Below are positions 12,336 to 21,874 of a DNA stretch of 64,000 nucleotides, in pieces; position 1 is the stretch's first letter; each line of letters opens with the position of its first letter. Under the pieces are notes generated by a model that ran no database searches, was not told the DNA's origin, and saw only the letters and a program-made list of their open reading frames with translations. Source of the DNA: Pseudomonas promysalinigenes. GTDB lineage: Bacteria > Pseudomonadota > Gammaproteobacteria > Pseudomonadales > Pseudomonadaceae. The position numbers were made by a program, and so were the translations under genes. The stretch covers positions 1 to 64,000 of the forward strand of contig NZ_CP077094.1 in NCBI RefSeq assembly GCF_014269025.2, given 5' to 3'.

Positions 12336-13982
12336 ATGCCATCAGCCGATTCTGTCTTCGACTACGTGGTTGTAGGTGCTGGTCCTGCCGGCTGCCTGCT
12401 GGCCAACCGATTGTCTGCCGACCCTTCCTGCCGCGTGCTGCTGCTCGAAGCGGGTGGGCGCGATAACTATCCATGGATTCACATCCCCGTCGGATACCTC
12501 TACTGCATTGGTAACCCACGCACCGATTGGTGCTTCAAGACCGAAGCACAAGCTGGTCTGGGCGGCCGTGCCCTGGGCTACCCACGGGGCAAAGTGCTCG
12601 GCGGCTGCTCTTCGATCAACGGCATGATCTACATGCGTGGCCAGGCCGCCGACTACGATCATTGGGCCGAGCAAGGCAACGATGGCTGGGCGTGGAACGA
12701 TGTGCTGCCGTTGTTCAAAGCCTTTGAAAACCATCATGCCGGCGCCAGCGAGCACCATGGTGCAGAGGGTGAGTGGCGGGTCGAGCGTCAGCGCTACAGC
12801 TGGCCCATCCTGGACGCGTTTCGCGATGCGGCCGAGCAAAGCGGCATCGGCAAGATCGACGATTTCAACACCGGCGACAACCAAGGCTGTGGATACTTTC
12901 AGGTCAACCAGCGTAGCGGTGTGCGCTGGAACGCCGCCAAAGCGTTTCTGCGGCCCATCAAAGATCGCCCGAACGTTACGGTGCTCACTGGGGTGCAGGT
13001 AGACCAAGTGTTGTTGGGCAATACCCGCGCACGTGCGGTCAAGGCATTCTGGCAAGGCGCCTGGCATGAATTTGCTGCGCGTCGCGAGATCATTCTTTGT
13101 GCAGGTGCTGTGGGCTCACCCGGCATTCTTCAGCGCTCCGGTATCGGCCCGCGTAAATTGCTCGAGCAGTTGGGCATCGCTGTGCGCCACGATATGCCTG
13201 GCGTAGGGGGCAATCTGCAGGATCATCTGCAACTGCGCTTGATCTACCAGATCCGCAACACGCGTACCCTGAATCAGATGGCCAATAGCCTGTGGGGCAA
13301 GTTGGGCATGGGTCTACGCTACCTCTATGACCGCAGTGGCCCGCTGGCCATGGCACCGAGCCAGTTGGGCGCATTCGTGCGCTCCAGCCAGGAGCAGGCC
13401 ACGCCGAACCTGCAGTATCACGTGCAGCCGCTGTCGCTGGAGCGTTTCGGCGAGCCGCTGCATGCGTTCCCGGCGTTTACCGCCTCGGTGTGCAACCTGC
13501 GCCCAGTCAGCCGCGGGCGCATCGATATCGGCGGTGCAGATATGAACAGCGCGCCTGTGATCAACCCTAACTACTTGAGTGCGCCCGAGGATCTGCGGGT
13601 TGCTGCCGACGCTATCCGCCTGACTCGGCGCATCGTCCAGGCCCCTGCCCTGGCCATGTTCGACCCCAAGGAATATTTGCCCGGGCCAGACCTGCAAAGC
13701 GATGAAGCGCTGTTCGAAGCGGCTGGCAAAATCGGTACTACCATCTTCCATCCGGTGGGCACCTGCCGAATGGGCAGCGGCGCACTGGATGTTGTGGATA
13801 ACCAACTGCGGGTGCACGGCATTCCGGGGTTGCGTGTAGCCGATGCTTCGATCATGCCGTACATCACGTCGGGCAATACCTGTTCCCCCACCTTGATGAT
13901 CGCTGAAAAGGCGGCACAACTGATCCTTAAAGGAGCGGCCACCCAAACCAACCTGAACCAAGACGCAGTACCGACCCCTTGA
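12336..13982 (+). CDS. GMC-family FAD-dependent alcohol/choline-type dehydrogenase
   Basis: A 548-residue glucose-methanol-choline oxidoreductase. The N-terminal ADP-binding motif is VVGAGPAGCLLANRL, with LLLEAGG after it. GMC signature 1 is GGCSSINGMIYMRG, signature 2 is GAVGSPGILQRSGIG, and the C-terminal region has HPVGTCRMG and a TSGNTCSPTLMIAE tail, which place the catalytic His and the second active-site residue. Such enzymes (AlkJ, BetA, polyethylene glycol dehydrogenases) oxidise alcohols to aldehydes at the membrane. The substrate is unknown; no betaine aldehyde dehydrogenase is adjacent, so true BetA is less likely. An MFS transporter follows 97 bases later and may import the substrate. 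A perfect DnaA box lies inside (13793-13801). Confidence 0.8.
   Translation: MPSADSVFDYVVVGAGPAGCLLANRLSADPSCRVLLLEAGGRDNYPWIHIPVGYLYCIGNPRTDWCFKTEAQAGLGGRALGYPRGKVLGGCSSINGMIYMRGQAADYDHWAEQGNDGWAWNDVLPLFKAFENHHAGASEHHGAEGEWRVERQRYSWPILDAFRDAAEQSGIGKIDDFNTGDNQGCGYFQVNQRSGVRWNAAKAFLRPIKDRPNVTVLTGVQVDQVLLGNTRARAVKAFWQGAWHEFAARREIILCAGAVGSPGILQRSGIGPRKLLEQLGIAVRHDMPGVGGNLQDHLQLRLIYQIRNTRTLNQMANSLWGKLGMGLRYLYDRSGPLAMAPSQLGAFVRSSQEQATPNLQYHVQPLSLERFGEPLHAFPAFTASVCNLRPVSRGRIDIGGADMNSAPVINPNYLSAPEDLRVAADAIRLTRRIVQAPALAMFDPKEYLPGPDLQSDEALFEAAGKIGTTIFHPVGTCRMGSGALDVVDNQLRVHGIPGLRVADASIMPYITSGNTCSPTLMIAEKAAQLILKGAATQTNLNQDAVPTP
13793..13801 (-). other. Perfect DnaA box (in GMC oxidoreductase gene)
   Basis: TTATCCACA on the minus strand. 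Left edge of the dense box belt. Confidence 0.7.
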
Positions 13983-14079
13983 CCCAGGAGGGTGCAACAG
14001 CGGCAGCTCGCGGTCACAAGCTGCCGGCAGTGGAACAACAAGAATAATCACTGTGGCCTGCGGGCCGAGGACAGCAACG

Positions 14080-15699
14080 ATGTCGGATTACATCCAAGAG
14101 CAGGGTACAGCGGCAGCTCCTACCAGCCGCCGGGAAGAACGCAAGATCATATTCGCGTCATCCCTCGGGACGGTTTTCGAGTGGTATGACTTTTTTCTCT
14201 ATGGGGCGTTGGCTGCCGTCATCAGCAAGCAGTTCTTTGCAGGGGTGAACGACACCACGGCCTTCATTTTTGCGCTCATGGCATTCGCCGCCGGGTTTTT
14301 GGTGCGGCCATTTGGTGCGCTGGTGTTTGGCCGGTTGGGCGACATGATCGGGCGCAAGTACACCTTTCTGGTAACCATCGTACTGATGGGGCTGTCCACC
14401 TTCGCCGTTGGCCTGCTGCCCACTTACGCCAGCATCGGCATCGCGGCACCGATCATTCTGGTGTTGTTGCGCATGCTGCAAGGGCTGGCGCTGGGCGGTG
14501 AATACGGTGGTGCTGCCACTTATGTGGCTGAGCATGCGCCACCCGGTAAGCGTGGGTTCCACACAGGCTTCATCCAGTCCACGGCTACGCTGGGTCTGTT
14601 GCTATCACTACTGGTCGTGCTGGGCAGCCGCTATATCAGCGGTGACCAGTTCGAAACTTGGGGCTGGCGCCTGCCGTTCCTGCTATCGATCATCTTGCTG
14701 GCGATTTCCACCTGGATCCGCATGAGCATGCATGAGTCGCCGGCGTTCGTGAAAATGAAGGCCCAGGGCAAGGTCAGCAAGTCGCCGATCCGCGAGTCGT
14801 TCACCTCCTGGCCCAACCTCAAAGTCGTACTCACAGCGTTATTCAGTATCAACGCTGGGCAGGCCGTAACGTTCTATACCGCTCAGTTCTACGTGCTGTT
14901 CTTCATGACCCAGATGCTCAAGATGGACCCGGCTCAGGCCAACACCTTGTTGATCATCAGCGTGGTGATCGGCGCGCCGTTCTTCGTGTTCTTTGGTTGG
15001 CTGTCCGACCGAATCGGGCGCAAACCGATCCTCATGCTCGGCCTGCTGCTGGCCACGGTGCTGTACTTCCCTATGTTCAAGGCGCTGAGCCATTACGCAA
15101 ACCCGCAGATCGATGCGGCCAGCCGCCAGGCACCCATTGTGGTAACGGCTGACCCACAAGGCTGCACCTTCCAATTCGACCCGGTCGGTAAGGCCCGCTT
15201 CGACAGCCCCTGTGACAAGGTCAAGACCTTCCTGGTCAAACAGGGGCTGCCTTACAGCTCGGTAAGCGTAGCTGGCAGCGATGTTGTGGTGAACATCGGC
15301 GACAAGACCATCAATGGCTTCGATGAAACAGCCATGCGCGCCGCGATCGAGCAGGCAGGCTACCCGGCCAAGGCAGACCCAGCACAGGTCAACCAAGTGA
15401 TGGTGGTGGTGCTGATCGTCGCCATGATCCTGATCGCGACCATGACTTATGGGCCTTTGGCGGCGGTGATGGTGGAGTTGTTTCCAACGCGGATCAGATA
15501 CACCTCGATGTCGCTGCCCTACCATATCGGCAACGGTTGGTTCGGTGGCTTCCTGCCCACCGTTTCGTTCGCGTTGGTGGTGTATACCGGGGATATCTTC
15601 TATGGGCTCTGGTACCCGGTGCTGGTGACCGGTATCAGCTTGGTGGTGGGAATATTCTGTCTCAAGGAAACCAAGGACGTGGATATCGACAAGGTTTGA
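14080..15699 (+). CDS. MFS transporter of the metabolite:H+ symporter (MHS) type with an extracytoplasmic insertion
   Basis: A 539-residue inner-membrane transporter. The N-terminus (LGTVFEWYDFFLYG) and the RLGDMIGRKY and SDRIGRKP loops are typical of the MHS family (ProP, ShiA, KgtP, PcaT). Usual length is about 430-450; the extra residues form a soluble segment of about 100 residues (about 345-445) between predicted TM9 and TM10, on the periplasmic side. It contains two cysteines (C362, C378) and an alpha/beta pattern. ATG 14080 is chosen because upstream codons are not protein-like. It probably works with the preceding GMC dehydrogenase; the substrate is unknown. Confidence 0.8.
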   Translation: MSDYIQEQGTAAAPTSRREERKIIFASSLGTVFEWYDFFLYGALAAVISKQFFAGVNDTTAFIFALMAFAAGFLVRPFGALVFGRLGDMIGRKYTFLVTIVLMGLSTFAVGLLPTYASIGIAAPIILVLLRMLQGLALGGEYGGAATYVAEHAPPGKRGFHTGFIQSTATLGLLLSLLVVLGSRYISGDQFETWGWRLPFLLSIILLAISTWIRMSMHESPAFVKMKAQGKVSKSPIRESFTSWPNLKVVLTALFSINAGQAVTFYTAQFYVLFFMTQMLKMDPAQANTLLIISVVIGAPFFVFFGWLSDRIGRKPILMLGLLLATVLYFPMFKALSHYANPQIDAASRQAPIVVTADPQGCTFQFDPVGKARFDSPCDKVKTFLVKQGLPYSSVSVAGSDVVVNIGDKTINGFDETAMRAAIEQAGYPAKADPAQVNQVMVVVLIVAMILIATMTYGPLAAVMVELFPTRIRYTSMSLPYHIGNGWFGGFLPTVSFALVVYTGDIFYGLWYPVLVTGISLVVGIFCLKETKDVDIDKV

Positions 15700-15707
15700 T
15701 GAGGGAT

Positions 15708-15738
15708 AAAAAAACCGGCTTTAAAAGCCGGTTTTTTC
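15708..15738 (+). terminator. Rho-independent terminator after the MFS gene
   Basis: The hairpin aaaccggct-ttaa-agccggttt is followed by a T run, with an A run on the other arm, so it may be bidirectional. It lies about 10 bases after the MFS stop. The rest of the spacer, up to plsC at 15867, is AT-rich and holds one perfect DnaA box at 15853. Confidence 0.9.
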
Positions 15739-15852
15739 ATGCCTTAAAAAACTTATGCACGTTCGAACTGAAATCGTTAGCTCTGGAAATAAATAGTTAA
15801 TTCAATCACTTAGCGTATAAAACAAGCATTTCACGAACAAACTGTACACAAG

Positions 15853-15861
15853 TTATCCACA
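15853..15861 (+). other. Perfect DnaA box (MFS-plsC spacer)
   Basis: TTATCCACA on the plus strand, one of only two intergenic boxes in the belt. Confidence 0.7.
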
Positions 15862-15866
15862 GAAGG

Positions 15867-16637
15867 TCAGGCCATCTGTTGCTGCGGTTTTTCCTCAGCT
15901 GGCGGCAGGGAGCCCATGGCTCGCTGGGTGGCTTCGTTCCAAGCGGCAGCGCGGTCATTGAGCTCAGCGATGGCCCGTGGCCCTGTGCCTTCAGCGTACA
16001 TCGGCTCGCCGATCACCACCTCAATGGTGCCAGAGCGCTTGCCCCAGCCTGTCTTGGGCCAGAACTTCCCAGCGTTGTGGGCAATTGGCAATACGGGTAG
16101 CCCAGCATTCACCGCCAGGGCGGTACCACCCCGGGAAAATTTGCCCACGGTGCCGAATGGCACTCGGGTCCCTTCCGGGAAGATCAGCACCCAGGTTTTC
16201 TGCTTGAGCAACTCGTCACCCTTGCTGGCAACATGGCGCAGGGCTTCTTTGGGGTTATCTCGGTCGATCGCGATGGGCCTTAGCATGGCCATGGCCCAAC
16301 CAAAGAACGGCACATACAGCAGCTCGCGTTTGAGCACTTGGCTCAGCGGCGAAAAATACTGGGAGAGAAAGAAGGTTTCCCAGGTGCTCTGGTGGTTGGA
16401 CAGGATCACGCAGGGCTCATCCGGCACGTTCTCGGCACCGCTGACCTTGTAGTTGATACCGAGGATGGTGCGCGCCAGGAACAGTGCGCAGCGGCACCAG
16501 TACACGTTGATGAACTTGTAGCGCTTGGGGAACGACAGAAACGGCGCGACGAAAAAGCTCAGGGTGCACCACAGCAGCGAACTGGTGCCCAGCAGCAGGT
16601 AAAAAAGAAAGATTCTGATCGCCTGCAGGATCGACAT
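15867..16637 (-). CDS. plsC: 1-acyl-sn-glycerol-3-phosphate acyltransferase
   Basis: Inner-membrane enzyme that acylates lysophosphatidic acid to phosphatidic acid in phospholipid synthesis. In its 256 residues the acyltransferase motifs are clear: NHQSTWE (HX4E/D block, about 82-88), a middle block near RPIAIDRDN, and FPEGTR (about 153-158), plus a hydrophobic N-terminus of about 30 residues. It lies 63 bases after gmhB on the same strand and is probably the last gene of the glyQ-glyS-gmhB-plsC transcript. The C-terminus ends in a Glu/Gln-rich tail. Confidence 0.9.
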   Translation of the reverse strand: MSILQAIRIFLFYLLLGTSSLLWCTLSFFVAPFLSFPKRYKFINVYWCRCALFLARTILGINYKVSGAENVPDEPCVILSNHQSTWETFFLSQYFSPLSQVLKRELLYVPFFGWAMAMLRPIAIDRDNPKEALRHVASKGDELLKQKTWVLIFPEGTRVPFGTVGKFSRGGTALAVNAGLPVLPIAHNAGKFWPKTGWGKRSGTIEVVIGEPMYAEGTGPRAIAELNDRAAAWNEATQRAMGSLPPAEEKPQQQMA

Positions 16638-16700
16638 AGTGGCAAGTACCGTTGCGGGTCATGCCCGCCTGGGAAAATACGCCCAAAGGCGCATCATTGT

Positions 16701-17228
16701 TTAAATAAGTGCTCTGGCGATAGCTGCCAGATCGTCGAAAATCAGTGTGTTTTGCGGGACACCTTTTTCCAGAGTCCGCTCACCCTTGCCGGTTTTGACC
16801 AGCACAGGTTGGGCACCGACAGCGAGGGCAGCCTGAAGGTCACCGCTGCTGTCGCCAACGAACCAGACGCCCTCAAGGTTCACCTGGTAATACTCAGCGA
16901 TCGCCCGCAGCATGCCAGGCTTGGGCTTGCGGCAGTCGCAGCCCTCGTCTGGCCCATGCGGGCAATACACGATATGGCCCACTACACCGCCCTGCTCGGC
17001 CACCAGCTCGCGCAGTCGCGCGTGCATGGCTTCGAGCGTGGTCAGCGGGTAATAACCACGGGCGATGCCAGACTGGTTGGTGGCCACGGCCACCGTCCAG
17101 CCCGCCTTGCTCAACTGCGCGATGGCCTCGACCGAGCCAGGGATCGGAACCCACTCTTCCAGCGTCTTGATGTAGGCGTCGGAGTCGTAGTTGATCACCC
17201 CGTCACGGTCGAGAATCAGCAGTTTCAA
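16701..17228 (-). CDS. gmhB: D-glycero-beta-D-manno-heptose-1,7-bisphosphate 7-phosphatase
   Basis: HAD-family phosphatase that removes the C7 phosphate in ADP-heptose synthesis for LPS inner core. Its 175 residues match the family length. The catalytic aspartates are in LILDRDGVINYDSD (D7, D9). The zinc-binding loop is seen as CPHGPDEGCDCRKPKPGML, and a late FVGDSSGD motif binds metal. It starts 3 bases after the glyS stop, in the same operon. Confidence 0.92.
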   Translation of the reverse strand: MKLLILDRDGVINYDSDAYIKTLEEWVPIPGSVEAIAQLSKAGWTVAVATNQSGIARGYYPLTTLEAMHARLRELVAEQGGVVGHIVYCPHGPDEGCDCRKPKPGMLRAIAEYYQVNLEGVWFVGDSSGDLQAALAVGAQPVLVKTGKGERTLEKGVPQNTLIFDDLAAIARALI

Positions 17229-17231
17229 GGC

Positions 17232-19283
17232 TTACCCCAGCAGCGAAATGTCGGCCACACCCAGGAACAGGCCGCGCAGGCGGCTGAGCAGGGCGTAACG
17301 GTTGGCACGTACCTTGGCGTCTTCTGCGTTGACCATCACCGCCTCGAAGAAGGCGTCAACCGGGTCGCGCAGAGCCGCCAAGCGGGCGAGCGATTCACTG
17401 TACTGGCGGGCCGCTGCCATCGGCTGCACGGCCTGGTCGGCTTGCTGAATGGCCGAGTACAGCGAGAACTCGTTGGCGTTGTCGAAATACTTGGGCTCGA
17501 CCTGCTCGGCAATGGAGCCTTCGGCCTTGCTCAGTAGGTTCGACACCCGCTTGTTCACGGCAGCCAGTGCGTCGGCTTCAGGCAGCTTACGGAAGGCCTG
17601 TACGGCTTGTACACGCTGGTCGAAGTCCAGGGCCGAAGCCGGCTTCAAAGCACGCACCGACAGGTAAGTTGCAACGTCGATGCCTTCGTCTTCGTAGCGT
17701 GCGCGCAGGCGGTCGAAGATGAACTCCAGCACTTGCTCGGCAAGGCCTGCAGCCTTGACCTTGGCACCGAACTGCTTGACCGCGAATTCCACTGCGGCGC
17801 TCAGGTTCAGGTCCAGCTGCTTCTCGATCAGGATGCGCAGTACGCCCAGTGCGGCGCGGCGCAGGGCATACGGGTCTTTGCTGCCGGTGGGCAGCATACC
17901 GATGCCGAAAATGCCGACCAGGGTGTCGAGCTTATCGGCGATGGCAACCGCTGCACCGGTGAGGGTCTGCGGCAGCTCGGCGCCAGCACCGCGAGGCATG
18001 TACTGCTCGTTCAGGGCCAGGGCAACGTCTTCGGGCTCACCGTCGTTGAGCGCGTAGTAATAGCCGGCAACGCCCTGCATTTCAGGGAACTCGCCGACCA
18101 TCTCGGTGGCCAGGTCACACTTGGACAACAGGCCGGCACGGCCAGCGCGCTGAGCGTCGCCGCCAATCAGCGGGGCGATGAACGCTGCCAGTTTGGACAC
18201 TCGCTCGGCCTTGTCATAGACAGTGCCCAGTTGCGCCTGGAACACCACATTCTTCAGGCGCTCGTTGAAGCTTTCCAGCGGCTGCTTCTTGTCCTGCTTG
18301 AAGAAGAACTCTGCGTCGGTCAGGCGCGGGCGCACGACCTTCTCGTTCCCTTGCACGATCTGCTTGGGGTCACGGCTCTCGACGTTGGCCACGGTGATGA
18401 AGCGCGGCAGCAGCTTGCCTTCGCTGTCCAGCAGGCAGAAGTACTTCTGGTTGTCCTGCATGGTGGTGATCAGGGCTTCCTGCGGCACCTCAAGGAAACG
18501 CTCCTCGAACGAGCACACCAGCGGCACTGGCCACTCAACCAGGGCGGTCACTTCGTCCAGCAGCGCCGGCGGCACGATTGCGCTGCCTTCCTGCTGCATG
18601 GCCAGCTCAGCGGTGCGCTTGCTGATCAGCTCGCGGCGCTCGGCGAAGTCGGCCAGCACGTAGGCTTTGCGCAGGTCTTCAACGTAGTTGGCCGGGGCGC
18701 TGATGACCACATTCTGCGGGTGGTGGAAGCGGTGGCCACGGGATTCGCGGCCGGCCTTCTGCGACAGGATGGTGCAATCGACAACCTGGTCGCCGAACAG
18801 CATCACCAGCCATTGAGTGGGACGCACGAACTCTTCACGGCTGGCAGCCCAGCGCATGCGCTTGGGAATCGGCAGGTCGTTCAGCGAGTCCTCGACGATG
18901 GTCGGCAACAGGCTGGCGGTGGCCTTGCCCGGGATATGCTGAGAGAAGCGCAGTTTGGCACCGCTCTGGTCGATTTCGGCCAGCTCGACCCCACACTTCT
19001 TGGCAAAGCCCAAGGCAGCCTGAGTAGGCTCGCCGTCTTTGAATGCCGCCTGCATGGGTGGGCCGTCGATGTTGATGCTGCGGTCAGGCTGCTGCACGTC
19101 GAGCTGGCGGATCAATACGGCCAGGCGGCGCGGTGCGGCATAAACCAGCTTGCCGGTGTAGTTCAGGCCAGCAGCCTGCAGGCCTTTCTCGATGCCTGCC
19201 AGGAAGGCATCGCCCAGGCTTGCCAGGGCTTTGGGTGGCAGCTCTTCGGTGCCCAGTTCTACCAGGAAATCTTGAGCACTCAT
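17232..19283 (-). CDS. glyS: Glycyl-tRNA synthetase beta subunit
   Basis: Beta subunit of the heterotetrameric class II glycyl-tRNA synthetase, which binds tRNA. The 683 residues match the usual length (about 684-689). The N-terminus [16 protein letters not shown] is the family signature, and the C-terminal portion forms the tRNA-binding helical domain. Its ATG overlaps the glyQ stop by 4 bases, which favours balanced synthesis of the two subunits. gmhB follows after 3 bases. Nothing atypical was seen. Confidence 0.96.
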   Translation of the reverse strand: MSAQDFLVELGTEELPPKALASLGDAFLAGIEKGLQAAGLNYTGKLVYAAPRRLAVLIRQLDVQQPDRSINIDGPPMQAAFKDGEPTQAALGFAKKCGVELAEIDQSGAKLRFSQHIPGKATASLLPTIVEDSLNDLPIPKRMRWAASREEFVRPTQWLVMLFGDQVVDCTILSQKAGRESRGHRFHHPQNVVISAPANYVEDLRKAYVLADFAERRELISKRTAELAMQQEGSAIVPPALLDEVTALVEWPVPLVCSFEERFLEVPQEALITTMQDNQKYFCLLDSEGKLLPRFITVANVESRDPKQIVQGNEKVVRPRLTDAEFFFKQDKKQPLESFNERLKNVVFQAQLGTVYDKAERVSKLAAFIAPLIGGDAQRAGRAGLLSKCDLATEMVGEFPEMQGVAGYYYALNDGEPEDVALALNEQYMPRGAGAELPQTLTGAAVAIADKLDTLVGIFGIGMLPTGSKDPYALRRAALGVLRILIEKQLDLNLSAAVEFAVKQFGAKVKAAGLAEQVLEFIFDRLRARYEDEGIDVATYLSVRALKPASALDFDQRVQAVQAFRKLPEADALAAVNKRVSNLLSKAEGSIAEQVEPKYFDNANEFSLYSAIQQADQAVQPMAAARQYSESLARLAALRDPVDAFFEAVMVNAEDAKVRANRYALLSRLRGLFLGVADISLLG

Positions 19284-20227
19284 TGTGCAGCCTCCAGCTT
19301 CGCCAACACTTCGTCACGCAGTTCAGGGGTAGCCATCGGGAAGCCCAGGCGTGCACGGGCTTGCAGATAGCTTTGCGCCACGTCCCGGGCCAGGGTACGA
19401 ACACGCAGAATGTAACGCTGACGCTCGGTTACCGAGATGGCGCGGCGAGCGTCCAGCAAGTTGAAGGTGTGCGAGGCCTTCAGGACCATTTCATAGGTCG
19501 GCAGCGGCAGGTCCAGCTTGATCAGGCGGTTGGCTTCGCTTTCATAGAAATCGAACAGCTCGAACAGCTTCTCGACGTTGGCGTGCTCGAAGTTGTAGGT
19601 CGACTGCTCCACTTCGTTCTGGTGGAACACGTCGCCATAGGTGACCTTGCCGAACGGGCCATCGGCCCAAACCAGGTCGTAGACCGAATCGACGCCTTGG
19701 ATGTACATGGCCAGGCGCTCGAGGCCGTAGGTGATTTCACCGGTGACCGGGTAGCACTCGATGCCACCGACTTGCTGGAAGTAGGTGAACTGAGTGACTT
19801 CCATGCCGTTCAGCCAGATTTCCCAGCCCAGGCCCCAGGCGCCCAGTGTCGGCGATTCCCAGTTGTCTTCGACGAAGCGAATGTCGTGGACCAGCGGGTC
19901 CAGGCCGATGGCTTTCAGGGAGCCGAGGTACAGCTCCTGGAAGTTGGCAGGGTTGGGCTTGAGTACCACCTGGAACTGGTAATAGTGCTGCAGGCGGTTG
20001 GGGTTTTCGCCATACCGCCCGTCGCCAGGGCGACGGCTTGGCTGCACGTAGGCGGCGTTCCAGGTTTCTGGACCCACGGCGCGCAGGAAGGTAGCGGTGT
20101 GGAAAGTGCCGGCGCCTACTTCCATATCGTAGGGCTGAAGCACCACACAACCTTGCTCGGCCCAGTAGTTTTGCAGGGCGAGGATCAGGTCTTGGAAGGT
20201 ACGCACGGCTGGCGTAGGCTGGCTCAC
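19280..20227 (-). CDS. glyQ: Glycyl-tRNA synthetase alpha subunit
   Basis: Catalytic alpha subunit of the alpha2beta2 glycyl-tRNA synthetase. I start at the GTG at 20227 ([12 protein letters not shown]), 315 residues, because AGGTG lies 6 bases before it; an in-frame GTG at 20236 would add three residues. The sequence has the expected [18 protein letters not shown] opening and the class II core segments ([19 protein letters not shown] motif, [19 protein letters not shown]). First gene of the glyQ-glyS-gmhB-plsC run, divergent from tag. Confidence 0.95.
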   Translation of the reverse strand: MSQPTPAVRTFQDLILALQNYWAEQGCVVLQPYDMEVGAGTFHTATFLRAVGPETWNAAYVQPSRRPGDGRYGENPNRLQHYYQFQVVLKPNPANFQELYLGSLKAIGLDPLVHDIRFVEDNWESPTLGAWGLGWEIWLNGMEVTQFTYFQQVGGIECYPVTGEITYGLERLAMYIQGVDSVYDLVWADGPFGKVTYGDVFHQNEVEQSTYNFEHANVEKLFELFDFYESEANRLIKLDLPLPTYEMVLKASHTFNLLDARRAISVTERQRYILRVRTLARDVAQSYLQARARLGFPMATPELRDEVLAKLEAAQ

Positions 20228-20310
20228 GAAATTCACCTGTATCTGGGGATGCGGATGTAAAGAGCGGGAGTATAACCTGATTCGCTTCGCCCTCTACTCA
20301 TTGGAGCCTT

Positions 20311-20862
20311 ATGCCACGCTGCTTTTGGTGTACCGACGATCCGTTGTACCAGGCCTACCACGACCAGGAGTGGGGGACGCCCCAGCGTGACCCGGCGTTG
20401 CTGTTCGAGATGCTTTTGCTCGAAGGGTTCCAGGCAGGGCTTTCATGGATCACCGTTCTGCGCAAACGCGAGCGTTATCGCCAGGTGATGTACGGCTTCG
20501 ATCCGGTGAAACTGGCCGCCATGAGCGATGAACGCATCGAGGAGCTGATGCTGGATGCGGGCATCATCCGCAACCGCCTCAAGCTCAAAGCTGCCCGGCG
20601 CAACGCCCAGGCCTGGCTGGCTGTGGATAACCCTGCGCAGTGGCTCTGGTCGTTTGTCGGTGGCGAGCCGAAGATCAACCACTTTCAGGCCCGTAGTGAT
20701 GTGCCGGCCGTTACCGACCAAGCCAAGGCCATGAGCAAGGCGTTGCAGAAAGCTGGCTTCACCTTCGTTGGCCCGACCATCTGCTATGCCTTCATGCAGG
20801 CCACCGGCATGGTCATGGACCACACCACCGATTGCGATCGCTACGCCGCCTTGGTGCGCTGA
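20311..20862 (+). CDS. tag: DNA-3-methyladenine glycosylase I
   Basis: Base-excision repair enzyme that removes 3-methyladenine from alkylated DNA. The 183 residues match the family. Zinc-ligand positions are conserved: C4 and H17 at the N-terminus (MPRCFWC, YHDQEW) and H171 and C175 at the C-terminus (HTTDC), the same spacing as I recall for E. coli Tag (C4, H17, H175, C179). The catalytic Glu lies in the LLLEGFQAGLSW segment. Divergent from glyQ. A perfect DnaA box lies inside the gene at 20632-20640. Confidence 0.94.
   Translation: MPRCFWCTDDPLYQAYHDQEWGTPQRDPALLFEMLLLEGFQAGLSWITVLRKRERYRQVMYGFDPVKLAAMSDERIEELMLDAGIIRNRLKLKAARRNAQAWLAVDNPAQWLWSFVGGEPKINHFQARSDVPAVTDQAKAMSKALQKAGFTFVGPTICYAFMQATGMVMDHTTDCDRYAALVR
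20632..20640 (-). other. Perfect DnaA box (in tag)
   Basis: TTATCCACA on the minus strand, within coding sequence. Confidence 0.7.
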
Positions 20863-20902
20863 GGGGTTACAATGCGCGCCTTGCTGAAATAAGGAATTGC
20901 CT

Positions 20903-21790
20903 GTGGAAAAGTTCAAGGGCGCCCTGATGGTCGGGGTGCTGCGTCTGTTTGCCAAGCTGCCCTGGGGCGCTGTGCAGCGTGTGGGCGCCGGCATCGGCTG
21001 GCTGATGTGGAAAGTTCCCAACGGTTCGCGCAACGTCGTGCGCATCAACCTGGCCAAGTGCTTTCCGGAAATGGAACCGGCGCAACGCGAACAGCTGGTT
21101 GGCCGGGCGCTGAAGGACATCGGCAAGTCTTTCGTCGAGAGTGCCTGTGCCTGGATCTGGCCGCCGCAGCGTTCGCTGGCACTGGTCAAGGAAGTGCATG
21201 GCCTGGAGGTGCTGGAGCAGGCCCTGGCCTCGGGCAAGGGTGTGGTCGGCATTACCAGCCACCTGGGCAACTGGGAAGTGCTCAACCACTTCTACTGCAA
21301 CCAGTGCAAACCGATCATCTTCTACCGCCCGCCCAAGCTCAAGGCAGTGGATGACCTGTTGCGTGAACAGCGGGTGCAGATGGGCAACCGCGTGGCACCG
21401 TCGACCAAGGAAGGCATCCTGAGCGTGATCAAGGAAGTTCGGCGCGGCGGGCAGGTCGGTATCCCTGCCGACCCAGAGCCGGCGGAATCAGCCGGAGTGT
21501 TCGTGCCGTTCCTGGGCACTCAGGCGCTGACCAGCAAGTTCGTGCCGAACATGCTGGCCGGTGGTAAGGCGGTGGGGGTATTCCTGCACGCGCTGCGCCT
21601 GCCGGACGGCTCAGGTTTCAAGGTGTTCCTCGAAGCGGCACCGCCTGAGATGTACAGCACCGACGTCAACGTATCGGCGGCAGCCATGAGCAAAGTCGTC
21701 GAGCGTTACGTGCGCGAGTATCCCAGCCAGTACATGTGGAGCATGAAGCGCTTCAAGAAGCGCCCGGCAGGCGAGCCGCGCTGGTATTAA
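20903..21790 (+). CDS. lpxL: Lipid A biosynthesis lauroyl acyltransferase (LpxL/HtrB family)
   Basis: Inner-membrane acyltransferase that adds a secondary acyl chain to lipid A. The start is GTG at 20903 (MEKFKGALMVG), 7 bases after AAGGA, giving 295 residues. The catalytic HX4E motif is seen in SHLGNWEVLNH (about residue 117), with YRPPKLKAVDDL after it. An N-terminal hydrophobic segment is present. Pseudomonads have several paralogues (LpxL/HtrB, LpxM-like), so the exact chain specificity is uncertain. It stands alone downstream of tag with 40 bases between. Confidence 0.82.
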   Translation: MEKFKGALMVGVLRLFAKLPWGAVQRVGAGIGWLMWKVPNGSRNVVRINLAKCFPEMEPAQREQLVGRALKDIGKSFVESACAWIWPPQRSLALVKEVHGLEVLEQALASGKGVVGITSHLGNWEVLNHFYCNQCKPIIFYRPPKLKAVDDLLREQRVQMGNRVAPSTKEGILSVIKEVRRGGQVGIPADPEPAESAGVFVPFLGTQALTSKFVPNMLAGGKAVGVFLHALRLPDGSGFKVFLEAAPPEMYSTDVNVSAAAMSKVVERYVREYPSQYMWSMKRFKKRPAGEPRWY

Positions 21791-21794
21791 GCGT

Positions 21795-21870
21795 TTGTGC
21801 AAGCGGATTTACCTGCGAATGCGATGTTGGCTTTACCGACGCATCGCGGGTGAACCCGCTGCTACCGACG
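21795..21870. repeat. Inverted pair of degenerate REP-like units
   Basis: AGCGGATTTACCTGCGA (21802-21818) is the near-complement of TCGCGGGTGAACCCGCT (21844-21860). Both resemble the core of the P. putida REP palindrome (cgcgggtaaacccgctccc). They lie between the convergent lpxL and TPR genes and could stabilise both transcript ends. Confidence 0.6.
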
Positions 21871-21874
21871 CGCT

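Noticed and set aside
16338..17537. 399-codon frame antisense to gmhB and plsC
   Set aside because: Spans two recognised genes on the other strand and has no domain-like sequence.
17607..19370. 587-codon open frame antisense to glyS
   Set aside because: Covers glyS almost exactly; composition is that of an antisense frame.
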